Of a DNA stretch of 64,000 bases, positions 14,401-24,644 are shown piece after piece. The translations under genes and the position numbers were made by a program. The notes beneath the pieces were generated by a model, which searched no databases, was not told where the DNA came from, and worked only from the letters and a program-made list of their open reading frames with translations. Source of the DNA: Escarpia spicata (taxonomy: Eukaryota; Annelida; Polychaeta; Sabellida; Siboglinidae); NCBI GenBank assembly GCA_963995525.1, contig OZ023208.1, forward strand, positions 24,695,684 to 24,759,683. Direction: 5' to 3'. The first letter of the stretch is position 1. The number at the start of each line of letters is the position of its first letter.

Positions 14401-17400
14401 TCCTATCCCACATCCCACTTCCCTCCAATCCCACTTTCCTCCAATCCCACTTCCCTCCAATCCCACTTCTCTCCAATCCCACCTCTCTCCAGTCCCACTT
14501 CCCTCCAATCCCACTTGCCACCAAACCCTCTTCCCATCAATCCCACTTACCTCCAATCCCAAATCCCATATACCTCCAATCCCAAATCCTACTTCCATTT
14601 AATCCCACTTCCCTCCAATCCCTTCTTGCCACACATTCATGCTCCAGAAAGGTAATATCTGCAAGACATTGTTGACAGTGTTTATTATTTTAATTTCTTT
14701 ATATGTGCAAGTTTGTGAATTTCATATTTTATTAAGATACTTTTTTATCCAGGAATATGACACCAACAAAAATATGGCTGTACCTGCAACAATAATATTC
14801 CTGCAATAAATAAAACATTAACTTTTGTAGCAACCTTATTGGGTTGATTGATAATGTTACCTGAGTTGTTGAATTATATTAGTTTAATTACTGGACTTGT
14901 GAAGACTAATTATTAGTCTGTTCCCCATATGGAATATGTTAACATCACCAGGTGCCGAACATGTCTTCCATACAGAGCCAAAGAAGATATCGCTGAGACA
15001 TAGGTCTAACACAAGCAGTAACTCGTCTCGTGGTAACAATACAACTATGGTTCTGTTTGCAGACTACAGGAGGCGGCACTGTGCGATTCAACCCGAACCT
15101 GTACAAGTGAGTGGCTGACTGACTTGTGACTGATAGCTGATACTGCTGACTGATTATAGCCAACAGATTACTATCGACTGATTACTACCGTAGTTACTAG
15201 CAAAACTGGTTTGGTGCCACATACAAAAAAAATGGTCTCCTGTAGTATTCATATTTCACACTGATGTTTATTTTGACATACATTTGAGCAGTTTTTCGTA
15301 AGGTAAGTTGCAAAAACATCCCCAGTGGGACGGCAGTCCGCGCAACGGGCACATAAAATATGTGTAACAGTATAACTACCAGGTATTCGATTTATGTCTG
15401 TCTAATTTAAACATAATAAACGTGTTACTTTTCTTCTGAAGGATCATAGATGAACTTCTCAAAGTTTGGCGCCTGACATAGGAAACCATGTAGGAGGAGA
15501 GCGTTTACTTGCCCCGACGCGTACATGCATACATATGCTAGCTTGTTTATAGTTACATTGATTAATGGCGACTGATTTTCAGGGCAGATTCTCTGTCCAA
15601 AATATACAGAATACACTGTACATGTTATTGACTACTTCAAACCATGTATTAAGCACATGCGTGCTTCAATTTGTATGAACCTGATAGGCATGTGCTGATG
15701 CAGTTATACCGTGTGTAGATATAAGGTGTTTATCCCAACATCAGCATTCTCCACCCGTATGATTTCGTCACATGGGCAGCAATTCAGTATCTACGTGTGA
15801 TTGGTGTAACATTTGCTTCTGAGAAATGTCTTCTGGACATACTAGTGTTCTTTCTAAAATATATCTGTGAAAACGACGTTATACATTTTAAGATACTGAT
15901 TTTATACTAATTATGAATATGTTTTAGGTTATTAATTATATTACTCTTATAATAGTTATTATATATAGACTAGATAGATATAGATTTCTAGAGAAGTTGT
16001 GACAACGATTCTACATTACTTTGATGATGATCTTATTGATTTGTTTGATTTTATTGATTTAATTATGTATAATAATATTAATTTTAAACTTTAGAAAGGA
16101 AAAGAATTGACCTAATGATGAGATCCTGTGCAAATGCCATGAACGCCTATATTTGGCGGATACTGATGCTATATATAAGACTTTATTGTTATTTGTTTTG
16201 TCCCAGCTGTGGCAAGGTGTGTCTGTCCCTGCTGGGGACATGGGAGGGACAGCAAGGGGAGCAATGGAACGACACGACATCTACCATACTACAGGTGAGA
16301 CAGGGTGTCATACTATAAGTGAGACAGGTGTTGTACTACAGGTGAGACAGGGTGCTATGCTACAGGTGAGACAGGGTGTCATACTACAGGTGAGACAGGG
16401 TGCCATACTACAGGTGAGACAGTGTTATACTGCAGGTGAGACAGGGTGCTATGCTACAGGTGAGACAGGATGCTATGCTACAGGTGAGACAGGGTGTCAT
16501 ACTACAGGTGAGACAGGGTGTCATACTACAGGTGAGACAGGGTGCTATGCTACATGTGAGACAGGGTGTCATACTACAGGTGAGACAGGGTGCTATGCTA
16601 CAGGTGAGACAGGGTGTCATACTACAGGTGAGACAGGGTGTCGTACTACAGGTGAGACAGGGAGTCATACTACAGGTGAGACAGGGTGTCATACTACAGG
16701 TGAGACAGGGTATCATACTACAGGTGAGAGAGGGTGCTATGCTACAGGTGAGACAGGGTGTCATAATACAGGTGAGACAGGGTGCTATGCTACAGGTGAG
16801 ACAGGTCGCTATGCTACAGGTGAGACAGGGTGTCATACTACAGGTGAGACATGGTGTCATACTACAGGTGAGACAGGGTGCTATGCTACAGGTGAGACAG
16901 GGTGTCATAATACAGGTGAGACAGGGTGCTATGCTACAGGTGAGACAGGTCGCTATGCTACAGGTGAGACAGGGTGTCATACTACAGGTGAGACATGGTG
17001 TCATACTACAGGTGAGACAGGGTGCTATGCTACATGTGAGACAGGACGCTATGCTACAGGTGAGACAGGGTGTCATACTACAGGTGAGACATGGTGTCAT
17101 ACTACAGGTGAGACAGGGTGCTATGCTACAGGTGAGACAGGGTGTCATACTACAGGTGAGACAGGGTGCTATGCTACAGGTGAGACAGGACACTATGCTA
17201 CAGGTGAGACAGGGTGTCATACTACAGGTGAGACAGGGTGCTATACTACATGTGAGACAGGGTGACATACTACAGGTGAGACAGGGTGCTATGCTACAGG
17301 TGAGACAGGGTGTCATACTACAGGTGAGACAGGGTATCATACTACAGGTGAGACAGGGTGCTATGCTACATGTGAGACAGGGTGACATAATACAGGTGAG

Positions 17401-20400
17401 ACAGGGTGCCATACTACAGGTGAGACAGGGTGCCATACTACAGGTGAGACAGGGTGCTATGCCATACTGCAGGTGAGACAGGGTGCCATACTACAGGTGA
17501 GACAGGGTAGCCATGCTACAGTTGAGACAGGGTGCCATACTACAAGTGAGACAGGGTGCTATGCTACAGGTGAGACAGGGTGCTATGGTACAGGTGAGAC
17601 AGGTGCTATGCTACAGGTGAGACAAGGTGCTATACTACAGGTGAAACAGGGTGTTATAACAACTTGGATGATACTGCACACTTTTACGATAGCAGGCAAT
17701 CTATCGTTTTGTTTAGCAATGTAGTGTTTCAGAATAAATGGATTTTTGGGAAAAAAATTACCATAAAAGAAAATACAGTAAGTCTTGGATATAGCGAATT
17801 TGCTTATATTGAATTATGCTTATACTGAATACACAAATTGGTACCACTTTTTTTAATGTACAGTAAATTTCAGATATAACAAATTTTGAAAATTGGCCAG
17901 TCCAAAGTGATTTGTTATATTCGAGGTTTATTGTATTCATCCTTAAAACGTGTATACATTTATGGGTGTAGGTTTCATTTGAAGTTGAGAGAAGTTGTTT
18001 GCAAAACGCCTGATTTAGGGCCCCGATGTCGACTTCTTTCAAAGGATTGACAACAGTTTAATGACAGTTGTCTTTCCTGTCAGCTGAAGGAGACGTACGG
18101 TCCAGTCCAGTTGAAAGACAACAATCCAAACTAATGCACTAGCTGTCATATGTATCTGAGACATGTTGACAGTGTCAGATGCATCACCATGACAGACATG
18201 TTGACACTGTCATGTCACTGACTGACTTGTTGACATTGTCAGACACGTCACTATGATTGACTTGTTGACACTGTCAGACAGTCACTGAGAAACATGTTCA
18301 CCCTATCAGATGTGTCACTGACAGATGTATTGACACTATCATACACATCACCATGTCTGACTTGTTGACACTTGTCAGACATGTCACTGACATACATGTT
18401 GACACTGTCAGACATGTCACTGACATGCATGTTGACACTGATCCCCTCTTTCAGGTTCTCGTCTCAATTCAGTCCCTCATACTTGTGCCGGATCCATATT
18501 TTAACGAACCCGGCTACGAGCAAGAAATCGGCACCGAGGCAGGAAAGAGGCACAGTCTGGAATACAACCTCGGTACGTGACTCCAGCTGCACTTCAGTGA
18601 GAGAAAACACACAGAAGCAGCCAAAATATAACAATATTGAAATATAAGACGCCATCTGTTGATAATTCTCATGTTGTCCATGCCTCATATATCTGTCTAA
18701 TTAACCAAACTAACAAACGTGTATTTTTATCAGAATTATATCAGCAGACATGTCATATTTTCTTGTTTACATTCTGAATAAATAACTGTATGTTTTTATG
18801 TGGTTAACTGGCATATAACAGGTTCACTCCAGTTGAATGTCGTCAAGCTACAAAATAGACCTTCATCAAACAAAATCTGTGTTTTTCATAAATCTGACTA
18901 GGATAAAAATATTTGTTCTTTGACCACTCCACTGTAAGTTTGTCTCTTGAACGTACACTTGTGTGATGTATATGAGAGAATAATCTTTTTTTGTACATTT
19001 TATATTTGAAGCACATTTTTTATTACCAATAAAACAAAATGCACATGTGACCTGTCACAGCAAAATGGGTGTTACACTGTAAGTTACAAATTTGTGAAAT
19101 TGGGTTCTTGGACCTTTTTGTATTCCACAAATCATGAGCTTTAAAAGATACCTAATTTGTTGATGTATCTTCAGTAGTTTTTGATTTCTTGCTCAAATTG
19201 AAGCAGACCTTCAAAAAGCAATGTTTTGAGAATCGAGGTCATTTTGACTGTACTGTCTATTGTTTTTTTCATATATGGCTTCGTATTCTATTATTTTTGG
19301 ATTGTTTGTCAAGGAAAATAAAGTAAATAAAATAACTGTTAATTGAACGATGAGATTTAGTTACGCATTTCTGTAAAAATCAAACAATTGTTGGAACTTG
19401 ACCTAGACAGCTGTTGTTGCCTTGAGTGCGAGTTAGCCCTGTGCCACTTAATACACCTGTACCCGGTTTGCTGTGGCAGGTCACGTACTGTGTCCGCTCT
19501 GTATGAGTCATGTAGACTTGAGTGAATGACTGCTACACGAGATAGAAAACTGTAAAATGTTTGAAGTACACGATGTTTGAATGTAGAACGTTGATAATTT
19601 CAGACGTGCTGATCAACAACATCAAGTACGCAATGATCGCTCAGATGCAGAATCCAACGCCAGGATTTGAGGACGTCATCAAGACACATTTCTACCTGAA
19701 GAGGGACAGATTGCTTCAGGTACGCCAGTCAGCACCACGTCATTATCCCTTCAAAATGTCAAACTTACTTACGCCCCTCGCTCCTTGAGAACCATAGGCC
19801 TCCATCCTTCCAAGTGTAGCCGCTCCTTTTTACCTCTGCATCTGTGTCTCTTTGCAAGGTGTTTGTTTGCCTTCCTCTCCTTCTTTTTCCTTGAGGATTC
19901 CAAGTAAGACTTGTCATATTCGTTGTTGGCTTTCTCAGAGTGTGTCCAGTACAGCCCCATTTTCTCCTTTGGGTGAGGAGGGTTTGCTTGACGACTAAAC
20001 TAGTTCATTCCCAAAATATCAACGATCAGCGAGAAACTTCAGTCAATGCCCATATGTACTCGATGTAATGTATAATTGATACTCTGGATAGTGTATGAAT
20101 AAATCATATTCGTATTGGATTGGCATTCGGGTAGCCATACAGTGGCTTCAGGCCAGTATGGCTACCTTCAGGTGATACAGAACAGTTAATAACGAATAAT
20201 ACTGAATACACAGCAAAATTGACATGGTCTAAAGGTGAGAAAACAGAATTATTATTAAATATATCTCATCCAAATCCACAGATTATCGCTGTCCACCACC
20301 AACATAGTTCACAATTATGTCACCAGTGTATCGTCGTCGTGTTGCAGGAGGTGCGCGGTTGGGTAGAGCGAACAAAGAACAGCAAGTTGGACCGCACTTA

Positions 20401-20503
20401 TCAGTACCTTCGCCAGGAACTCTACAAGCTACAGCCGCCCCCGAACTGTATCAACATCTGTCATGGTCGCTCTCCCATGGTACCACGGTCGCCCCAAATA
20501 TGA
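2374..20503 (+). CDS. BIRC6: BIRC6 (BRUCE/Apollon) ubiquitin-conjugating protein, 3' end of gene, 14 exons
   Basis: BIRC6 is a giant cytoplasmic/trans-Golgi E2/E3 hybrid that ubiquitinates caspases, SMAC and other apoptosis factors. Only its C-terminus is here. Joined exons: 2374-2462, 3229-3461, 5861-5892, 6393-6493, 8680-8749, 12199-12266, 12593-12673, 13290-13330, 14070-14163, 15063-15106, 16207-16294, 18455-18572, 19604-19719, 20348-20503. They give 442 residues in one open frame after a 2-nt carry-over from an upstream exon. The E2 fold covers about residues 198-392. It has the NPN segment (279-281, in place of the usual HPN), the active-site Cys289 in GKVCLS, and the BIRC6-type [20 protein letters not shown] stretch. 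UBE2O, the other large E2, differs at several of these points (LGTWIGKG and EPYYNEAG, from memory). Upstream exons lie outside the window. Three of the splice sites are embedded in minisatellites. Identification is from remembered family sequence, not from a search. Confidence 0.93.
2755..3090 (+). mobile_element. tRNA-derived SINE (family 1), near full length
   Basis: The head has an A-box-like tggctcgcagtgactagac and a B-box-like ggtttgaatctgg. The body has tacgttgctccagtttacct and tcccagagaagt, with tail cttgagcagtcttaaagact. The same body and tail recur at 3520, 26888 (minus) and 39525. Confidence 0.7.
3229..3461 (+). CDS. BIRC6: BIRC6 exon B
   Basis: Acceptor ggtttcag, donor gtgaga, ends in phase 2 (AG). 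Begins [14 protein letters not shown], then a Lys/Ser-rich low-complexity linker (KKSKDKGSK followed by SSPSSSPDD). Clearly more GC-rich than the flanking intron, as expected for coding sequence. Confidence 0.85.
3520..3748 (+). mobile_element. SINE family 1, head missing
   Basis: Begins at tctacgttgttccagtttac and continues to tgcgctacataagaacttac, aligned with 2870-3060. The 40-bp minisatellite starts at its end. Confidence 0.7.
3757..4160. repeat. 40-bp minisatellite, about 10 copies, degenerating rightwards
   Basis: Unit ttgtggtttgtccccatggt plus cagtaggtgaccagtgtcta, near-perfect for the first five copies, then progressively mutated. It starts directly at the end of a SINE copy. Confidence 0.9.
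4170..5149. other. BIRC6 intron without recognised element
   Basis: Ordinary mixed sequence; no ORF with family features, no inverted ends seen. Part of the intron between exons B and C. Confidence 0.5.
5150..5420. repeat. Degenerate repeat based on ttgacctttgtt
   Basis: About six imperfect units combining tgtgtggccttgacctttgt and gacccgttaag. Spacing is irregular. Intronic. Confidence 0.6.
5861..5892 (+). CDS. BIRC6: BIRC6 micro-exon C (32 nt)
   Basis: Acceptor ctcttctttcag, donor gtgagt. Adds [11 protein letters not shown] with a split first and last codon. Its phases (2 in, 1 out) join exons B and D without a frame break, which supports this very short exon. Confidence 0.75.
6393..6493 (+). 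CDS. BIRC6: BIRC6 exon D
   Basis: Acceptor gcatgtttcag, donor gtgaga, phase 1 in and 0 out. Encodes [20 protein letters not shown] and onward, a polar, probably disordered linker ending ISISTNE. Confidence 0.75.
6494..8679. other. AT-rich BIRC6 intron
   Basis: Very AT-rich from 6600 to 7000. It holds the 54-bp direct repeat pair at 7441 and 7908; otherwise nothing recognised. Confidence 0.5.
7441..7961. repeat. 54-bp exact direct repeat flanking 413 bp
   Basis: aacctgagaaactttaaaac and the next 34 bases occur identically at 7441-7494 and 7908-7961. The enclosed segment has no recognised element. This could be a tandem segmental duplication with later change, or short terminal repeats. Confidence 0.75.
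8680..8749 (+). CDS. BIRC6: BIRC6 exon E
   Basis: Acceptor ctactgttgtag, donor gtaagt. Encodes [19 protein letters not shown] and onward, ending one base into a codon. This phase fits the acceptor at 12198 that ends the large minisatellite. Confidence 0.75.
9186..12226 (+). repeat. 53/54-bp minisatellite, about 57 copies, unit contains the BIRC6 exon F acceptor
   Basis: Units centre on cagtgactgtcatgttgtg then ctgtagtggatgggtctgac (54 bp, left part) or cgtgtttcttgtagtggagg (53 bp, right part, from about 10540). Every unit keeps a T-rich stretch followed by TAG/TGG. The last unit is the real acceptor and first 28 nt of exon F. The two sub-blocks differ, and alternating subtypes in the right part suggest repeated block duplication. 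Confidence 0.95.
12199..12266 (+). CDS. BIRC6: BIRC6 exon F, acceptor inside minisatellite
   Basis: Acceptor tttcttgtag, donor gtacgg. Encodes [20 protein letters not shown] and onward. The first 28 nt of the exon and the acceptor itself form the last unit of the 53/54-bp array at 9186-12226; sequence unique to the exon begins at 12227. Dozens of upstream copies carry the same TAG/TGG junction. The last copy is chosen because only from it does the frame run cleanly into exon G in the required phase. Confidence 0.7.
12593..12673 (+). CDS. BIRC6: BIRC6 exon G (start of UBC domain)
   Basis: Acceptor gttgcattgcag, donor gtaagt. Encodes [20 protein letters not shown] and onward, matching the BIRC6 segment RRLAQEAVTLSTSLPLS just before the E2 core (family sequence from memory). 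Phase 0 at both ends. Confidence 0.88.
12800..13170 (+). mobile_element. LINE 3' end (family A), decayed, BIRC6 intron
   Basis: Same layout as 56690-57140: tttttgttcctagattcaat, gcaccaactctggaatttgc, tgttagatcagttgaaaata and a final tattattattac tail. The frame is broken. Confidence 0.75.
13290..13330 (+). CDS. BIRC6: BIRC6 exon H
   Basis: Acceptor ttctttcag, donor gtaagt, 41 nt. Encodes [14 protein letters not shown]: the first core beta strand of the E2 fold, in which BIRC6 proteins have DEERLDIMKVLITG. Confidence 0.88.
13388..13690 (+). mobile_element. tRNA-derived SINE (family 2), with preserved tRNA-like head
   Basis: gtcgggcac and gtgccgac at 13392-13464 can pair as an acceptor stem. 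Between them are attgagtggttagaatgc (A box) and gagttcgaatcctgg (B box). The body has ttcaccctactttgcctgtg and gacgttggtcccttctgtct. A second copy is at 24170. Confidence 0.7.
14070..14163 (+). CDS. BIRC6: BIRC6 exon I (UBC core)
   Basis: Acceptor tgtgtttcag, donor gtaggt. Encodes [20 protein letters not shown], then [11 protein letters not shown], the classic E2 PxxTPYxxGxFxFxxxFPxxYPxxPP motif. A 16-bp pyrimidine-rich minisatellite starts about 20 bp after the donor. Confidence 0.95.
14185..14625. repeat. 16-bp minisatellite, about 28 copies
   Basis: Unit aatcccacttccctcc with point variants. It begins about 20 bp after the donor of BIRC6 exon I. The plus strand is almost purine-free, giving strong strand asymmetry. 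Confidence 0.93.
15063..15106 (+). CDS. BIRC6: BIRC6 exon J (NPN segment)
   Basis: Acceptor ctgtttgcag, donor gtgagt. Encodes [14 protein letters not shown] plus AA of a split Asn codon. It corresponds to the region around the E2 HPN motif, here FNPN as in other BIRC6 proteins. Confidence 0.93.
16207..16294 (+). CDS. BIRC6: BIRC6 exon K (catalytic cysteine)
   Basis: Acceptor gttttgtcccag. Encodes [20 protein letters not shown] and onward, to STILQ. The thioester cysteine codon is TGT at 16220-16222. The donor CTACAG/gtgaga at 16294/16295 is the first of about 56 copies in the 24-bp array that follows. Reading past it in frame meets a TAA at 16316-16318. Confidence 0.93.
16285..17645 (+). repeat. 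24-bp minisatellite, about 56 copies, unit contains the BIRC6 exon K donor
   Basis: Unit ggtgtcatactacaggtgag plus acag; subtypes have gctatgctacag or gccatactacag. Each unit reproduces CTACAG/GTGAGA, the exact donor of exon K, of which the first copy is the functional one. The length is a multiple of three, so several frames stay open for hundreds of codons. The frame of the exon itself stops at TAA 16316-16318. Confidence 0.96.
17776..17933. mobile_element. Small pogo-like MITE, 158 bp
   Basis: cagtaagtcttggatatagc at one end and the reverse complement of ttcgaggtttattg at the other give imperfect inverted ends flanked by TA on both sides. BIRC6 intron. Confidence 0.55.
18155..18445. repeat. 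Degenerate about 33-bp repeat, about 9 copies
   Basis: Units of gacatgttgacactgtcaga plus catgtcactgac, variable in length. The last unit merges into the polypyrimidine tract of the exon L acceptor at 18454. Confidence 0.8.
18455..18572 (+). CDS. BIRC6: BIRC6 exon L
   Basis: Acceptor cccctctttcag, donor gtacgt. Encodes [20 protein letters not shown] and onward, a diagnostic BIRC6 stretch. The intron just upstream ends in a degenerate ~33-bp repeat (18155-18445). Confidence 0.95.
19047..19484 (+). mobile_element. GTGACCTG MITE, copy 1 (438 bp)
   Basis: Starts gtgacctgtcacagcaaaat and ends tttgctgtggcaggtcac: about 18-bp terminal inverted repeats. The interior aligns along its length with 28585-29000. 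No ORF of note. Confidence 0.75.
19604..19719 (+). CDS. BIRC6: BIRC6 exon M
   Basis: Acceptor ataatttcag, donor gtacgc. Encodes [20 protein letters not shown], then [19 protein letters not shown], matching the post-UBC helices of BIRC6 (AMLEQIRNPSPCFKEVI and HFYLKR in vertebrates, from memory). Confidence 0.93.
20348..20503 (+). CDS. BIRC6: BIRC6 terminal coding exon
   Basis: Acceptor gtgttgcag. Encodes [20 protein letters not shown] and onward for 51 residues, with TGA at 20501-20503. The amphipathic helix LRQELYKLQ parallels LREELLKLP of vertebrate BIRC6. The last about 25 residues are not obviously conserved. Confidence 0.9.
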   Translation, partial: EVRGWVERTKNSKLDRTYQYLRQELYKLQPPPNCINICHGRSPMVPRSPQI

Positions 20504-20975
20504 TCTCGCATTCGGCGGTGGTGTCACAATGCAACGCTCGATGTCTCGTCGGCGACCACGGAAATGTGCGGGGAACGCTAGCCCATAGATGACATTTTCT
20601 CTGCGAATACTTTAATTGTGATAACGGGCTGTCAGAGACAGTATCAGTAAGCTGGCATTACTGTGTTCACAGCCTTTCTGCTATAGGTTTCACTTGCGAT
20701 CCCGATTACAACTTCTCCGTTGTCTGGCGTGTTTGTCGCGCAAACGTTTCATTCTAGAACGGCGTATGTGTGTGACTTGCCGCTAGATGGCAGCACCAGT
20801 GTATGGCCCACCACAGTAAGGAGATGAACCAAGACAAAGGACAGTAACACGCCACTACCTGGTATTTAGCAGTGGTTTAACCCTCAGTATCGGGGGAAAC
20901 GTCACACAAAACAGGCCAAACATAAGGGTGGTCATATAGGTTCGCATTAGTGCGTGGTAGTCACTGTGTAACGCC

Positions 20976-20981
20976 AATAAA
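20976..20981 (+). terminator. Candidate BIRC6 polyadenylation signal AATAAA
   Basis: The first canonical AATAAA after the BIRC6 stop, about 470 bp downstream, followed by T/G-containing sequence. Later AATAAA motifs near 23634 and 24062 would give much longer 3'UTRs. RNA ends are needed to decide. Confidence 0.45.
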
Positions 20982-23105
20982 ATTACTCCAGCTGTGCCAC
21001 CTAACAAGTGAAACTGGTACTAATACACATTGGTGCTAGCTATAGTGGATATGAGACCCAGTTCTAAAACTTGTTGTTTGTTTTGACCGAGAACTCATGA
21101 GATCACTCTTTACTGCCTAGAAGAAACTGCTGCTTTAACAGGCGAACCTATTTTGATATGCTAAAACAAATTTTCTACACAAAGGAGAATAATTATTATT
21201 TTGTAGGTTTTCAGACAGTTTTCGACATGTTCACACAGCTAAAGATTGTGGATTTATTGCATACAACACACGAGAATGTTGTCTTGAAATGCCCGAGAAA
21301 ATGTTGATATTGGATGGACCATGACGGACATGATTTCTGCGGCTGTCATGGGAAATGTTGCTACGGCGACACTAAACAGTGGTATGCATAAACCTGTATG
21401 CATATGTAAATAGAAATGTTATATTCTTCTTCTGCGTGGTTTGATGTCGATATGCCAAATCGGTTTGCCCAGCAAACTATAATGTAACGAGAATATGATG
21501 TGACGTGTATGGCCCAGTCTTGAAAGGTGCAGTTTTATATTTCAAGATATAACGACTGCGAGAAGTGATAGAACGTGCGCACAGATCGACAGAAACAATG
21601 TGCATATATACTGTTTTTGCATTTCCTGGTCAACTGAATTTAAGAAAACGTGCCCGTGGTGAACAACCGATGACATCACGGTATACTTTTGTTAACACAC
21701 ACAGCTGGATAAAGATAATAACTCGTTTGCCGTCATGATATTGTCACGAACAGATTGCCTGCAACTCGCAAAGTAACTTGTGTCAAATGCGCAAGTACTT
21801 ATTCTCTCTTGTACCACGCCTGTGCGATGTAGAACGCAGCTAATCGCTGCTGTACTTGTGCAACAAATCACATGTGTTGCCAGACGGGGAATGTTTGCAC
21901 AGAAGTGTCCTGTGCCTATGCATGCCACAGCGCGCGCGCCATGTCACATTTACAGGGTGTATTTTGTAAGTCGCGTAGCTGAATAAGTATGTTTTGTTTC
22001 TACTGCTTCAGCAGATGTTAATATCAGTTATCAACAGCAATGTTGGGCTTATGTTTATGTTCTATAGCCCGTATTGTCAACTTTCATAAATTTGTAAACT
22101 GATGTTTTGTAAACATAACATGCGAGTTAAAATGTTCAAGAATGTTGGATTCACAGTAATATATTTAAAAAGAACTGACACAGATCTTGTTTTGCCAACA
22201 GAATTTCTAATAGACTATCATCGCATTGAATTGTAACATGTGCTGTGTTTGTTTTAATGTTAGACAACTATATCATGTTTAAAAATCACCTATAAAGGCA
22301 CTTGAATGGCGTAAGTTTCAGTCTAAAGATTCAAGATCTTGAACACATTATGATATACAACGAGGGAATTTCTGTTTGATAACATTTCTTCCCAAGATAA
22401 CTTGTTTTGTATACGGTATCGGTAATGCATAACAATTTAACTACTTGACTGCCTCGTTGATTTTGTTGGTCGTCTGTATGCTGCGTCGTGTTAATTGAGT
22501 TACTTAGAAAGATTGCTCACTAGTCAAAAGTAAGCGTGTTTAATGTTTAGTTATGTTGGTCTGCAGTAGTGATCCTTGACAAGAGGACAACGTTGTCTTT
22601 CAAAACCGTCAGCCGAACATACGTTGAGGACATAAATAGAATGTTAGGCTTGTTTCCTTATTTGCGTTGATGCCTTTCGGGACAAAATCAAAACGAAGCG
22701 TAATTCACCACTCTTACTTGGCTGTAAATTTGTTTATATATAGGTGTTCATAGCGATGTGAAGGAATGATTTATGTATATCCAAGCCACACGTAATACTG
22801 TCTAGAGTGCATCTGATGCAATCATCCTCACAATCCCATCACAAGTGAAATCCTTTAGTTATTTTTGATCTACCGTATCAGTGCTTCAAACAGTCGAGTA
22901 CAGTGTTGCCGTCATTTGTGGTGTTTTTGCCGTAGTATCTGTTTTTTTTGCCCAATTGCATTAATGATGGTTGTACCATAATTTTGATTAAATAATTGTC
23001 ATTTGTATGTTTCATGTTTTCACATCTATAATATTGATGGATGCTGGAGAACACAAGATTTTGATAATTATGAAGAAATATTGTAGTGATTGCAAATAAT
23101 TGCAA

Positions 23106-23190
23106 AGTGTTAGCTGTCTATACAAAGGTAACAACAACGGCATTAACGTGTTAGTGTACGTTAACAACGGCATTAACGTGTTAGTGTACA
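23106..23190. repeat. Short tandem duplication (2 copies)
   Basis: aacaacggcattaacgtgtt plus agtgta occurs twice in a row. Intergenic. Confidence 0.8.
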
Positions 23191-24169
23191 TTTTCAATGC
23201 ATTTATTTGTGTACCTCTAAAACTACTAATTTGAATGTAACTATTTTGTGTGCAATTAGCCTCATCGATATCATGAAAGAAATGTCTAAGACCCTACGAA
23301 CACATCACGTAACTACGTTATTAGCAGTTTGTTTACTGCTTATTGAGTAAGGGCGTATGTTTACATATGACGCAAGTCCCATGCATCTAATTTATTACAG
23401 CCTAGACGCCGACAGCTTGGTCGCCCGCTGATATTGCAGAACTTTGTTAAACGGAGATATTTTTATGGCAAAGCCATGGAGAGGCGATTATTGTGAACAA
23501 TTTTAATGACGGGGAGTATCGATTGTGTGATGTACAGCATTTCAGTTGACACTCGACCAGATCTCAGTATCTAGTGATTGCATTTGCATGTCCTGAAGCT
23601 GTGTATCATCTACTGAATGTCTTTGTTATAGAAATAAAATCATGATGATGACAACTACAAAAGGATTACACCTTTTTCTGTGTCACTTACTAAATGCAGT
23701 TGCACCAACAATCGGAACAGCTCATTAATGCAAGACTGGAATAGAAATGTATCCTAGTGGTTGCGTGAACACAGCTACCCCCGGAATTATATTTTCACTA
23801 GTCCTGTTTTGGAATCGTTCTGCGTAAAAGCTAAACTATCTAGTGTTGACTAAAACATGCTAACTCGAACATAGTGGATGAATTGGGAGGAAGCTTTAAG
23901 CACACAGAATCACTGGAACTACAAGAGGGAGTTGGTGTGTATTCAGCAAGTGGACAACTGCCTGTGTGGTTGTGGATCTGCAGAGTAAAGCGACCTGCCT
24001 AACACCGTCGGTATAAATCACATAAATATGTCAACATTATCTTGTTTGTAAGAGGTGTAGGAATAAAGTAGAGTATTGATCAAAGGTATCTGGGTTCTTC
24101 TTCAGGTTTCACTCGGACTGCAACTCTGGTTTCACGTATGTAGATTGCTGTTCATTGCAGGTCTTCCAG

Positions 24170-24370
24170 GGGGCCATAGATCTGGGTTCTAACTCAACTG
24201 CTGCTGTTTCAAAACAAGGTCAATTTAATTCACCCCACTTTGACTGTGTCTTTCGGAAGAGACTCTAAAGCCGTTACTTCCTTCTACTTGGCACCAATGC
24301 CCGAGAAAGTGAAATACAAATGAGTATCCTGTCATTGACTCGGAGAAGTGATGATCTGTAGTTGTAAAAC
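24170..24370 (+). mobile_element. SINE family 2, eroded head
   Basis: atctgggttctaactcaact (decayed B box), then ttcaccccactttgactgtg and aaagccgttacttccttcta, matching 13388-13690. Confidence 0.6.
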
Positions 24371-24566
24371 TGGCTAACCAACTGGCATTTTAGGTGTCAC
24401 AGAAGTCGGTTTCTCCACAATAATACTAATCGGATGAGATGCATCTAATTGCTGTCTCAACAACATGTGGTTTTTAATCACGGAACTGTTACCATGACAT
24501 CCATTTCTACCAAGTCTGTGACAAACAAAATCACAACCAACTGAGATGCGTAAGATTCAGAAAATG

Positions 24567-24572
24567 TTTAAT
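24567..24572 (-). terminator. Possible PRPF38A polyadenylation signal ATTAAA
   Basis: A variant ATTAAA on the minus strand just beyond the 42-bp array, about 740 nt after the stop. No canonical AATAAA is seen on this strand until about 23.4 kb. A weak call. Confidence 0.25.
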
Positions 24573-24644
24573 AAAGATGCTGCCGACAAAGACCCACATT
24601 AAAATTGTTTGTTCAACCGTAGAGAACAACACGCCCGTCCACGT

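Larger units (their letters stand above)
20504..24165. other. BIRC6 3'UTR and intergenic DNA
   Basis: No conserved ORF on either strand. A few AATAAA motifs (20976, near 23634, near 24062) and a two-copy duplication at 23106. The boundary between UTR and intergenic DNA cannot be set from sequence alone. Confidence 0.5.

Noticed and set aside
14181..14675. 164-codon Pro/Ser/His ORF
   Set aside because: Translation of the 16-bp pyrimidine-rich array directly after a splice donor.
16153..17265. 370-codon [20 protein letters not shown] repeats (and 342-codon antisense ORF)
   Set aside because: Produced by a 24-bp tandem repeat (a multiple of 3). The frame is not that of the BIRC6 exon and no family resemblance exists.
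12593..20503. UBE2O instead of BIRC6
   Set aside because: [23 protein letters not shown] and HFYLKR fit BIRC6. UBE2O has, from memory, EPYYNEAG and a different tail.
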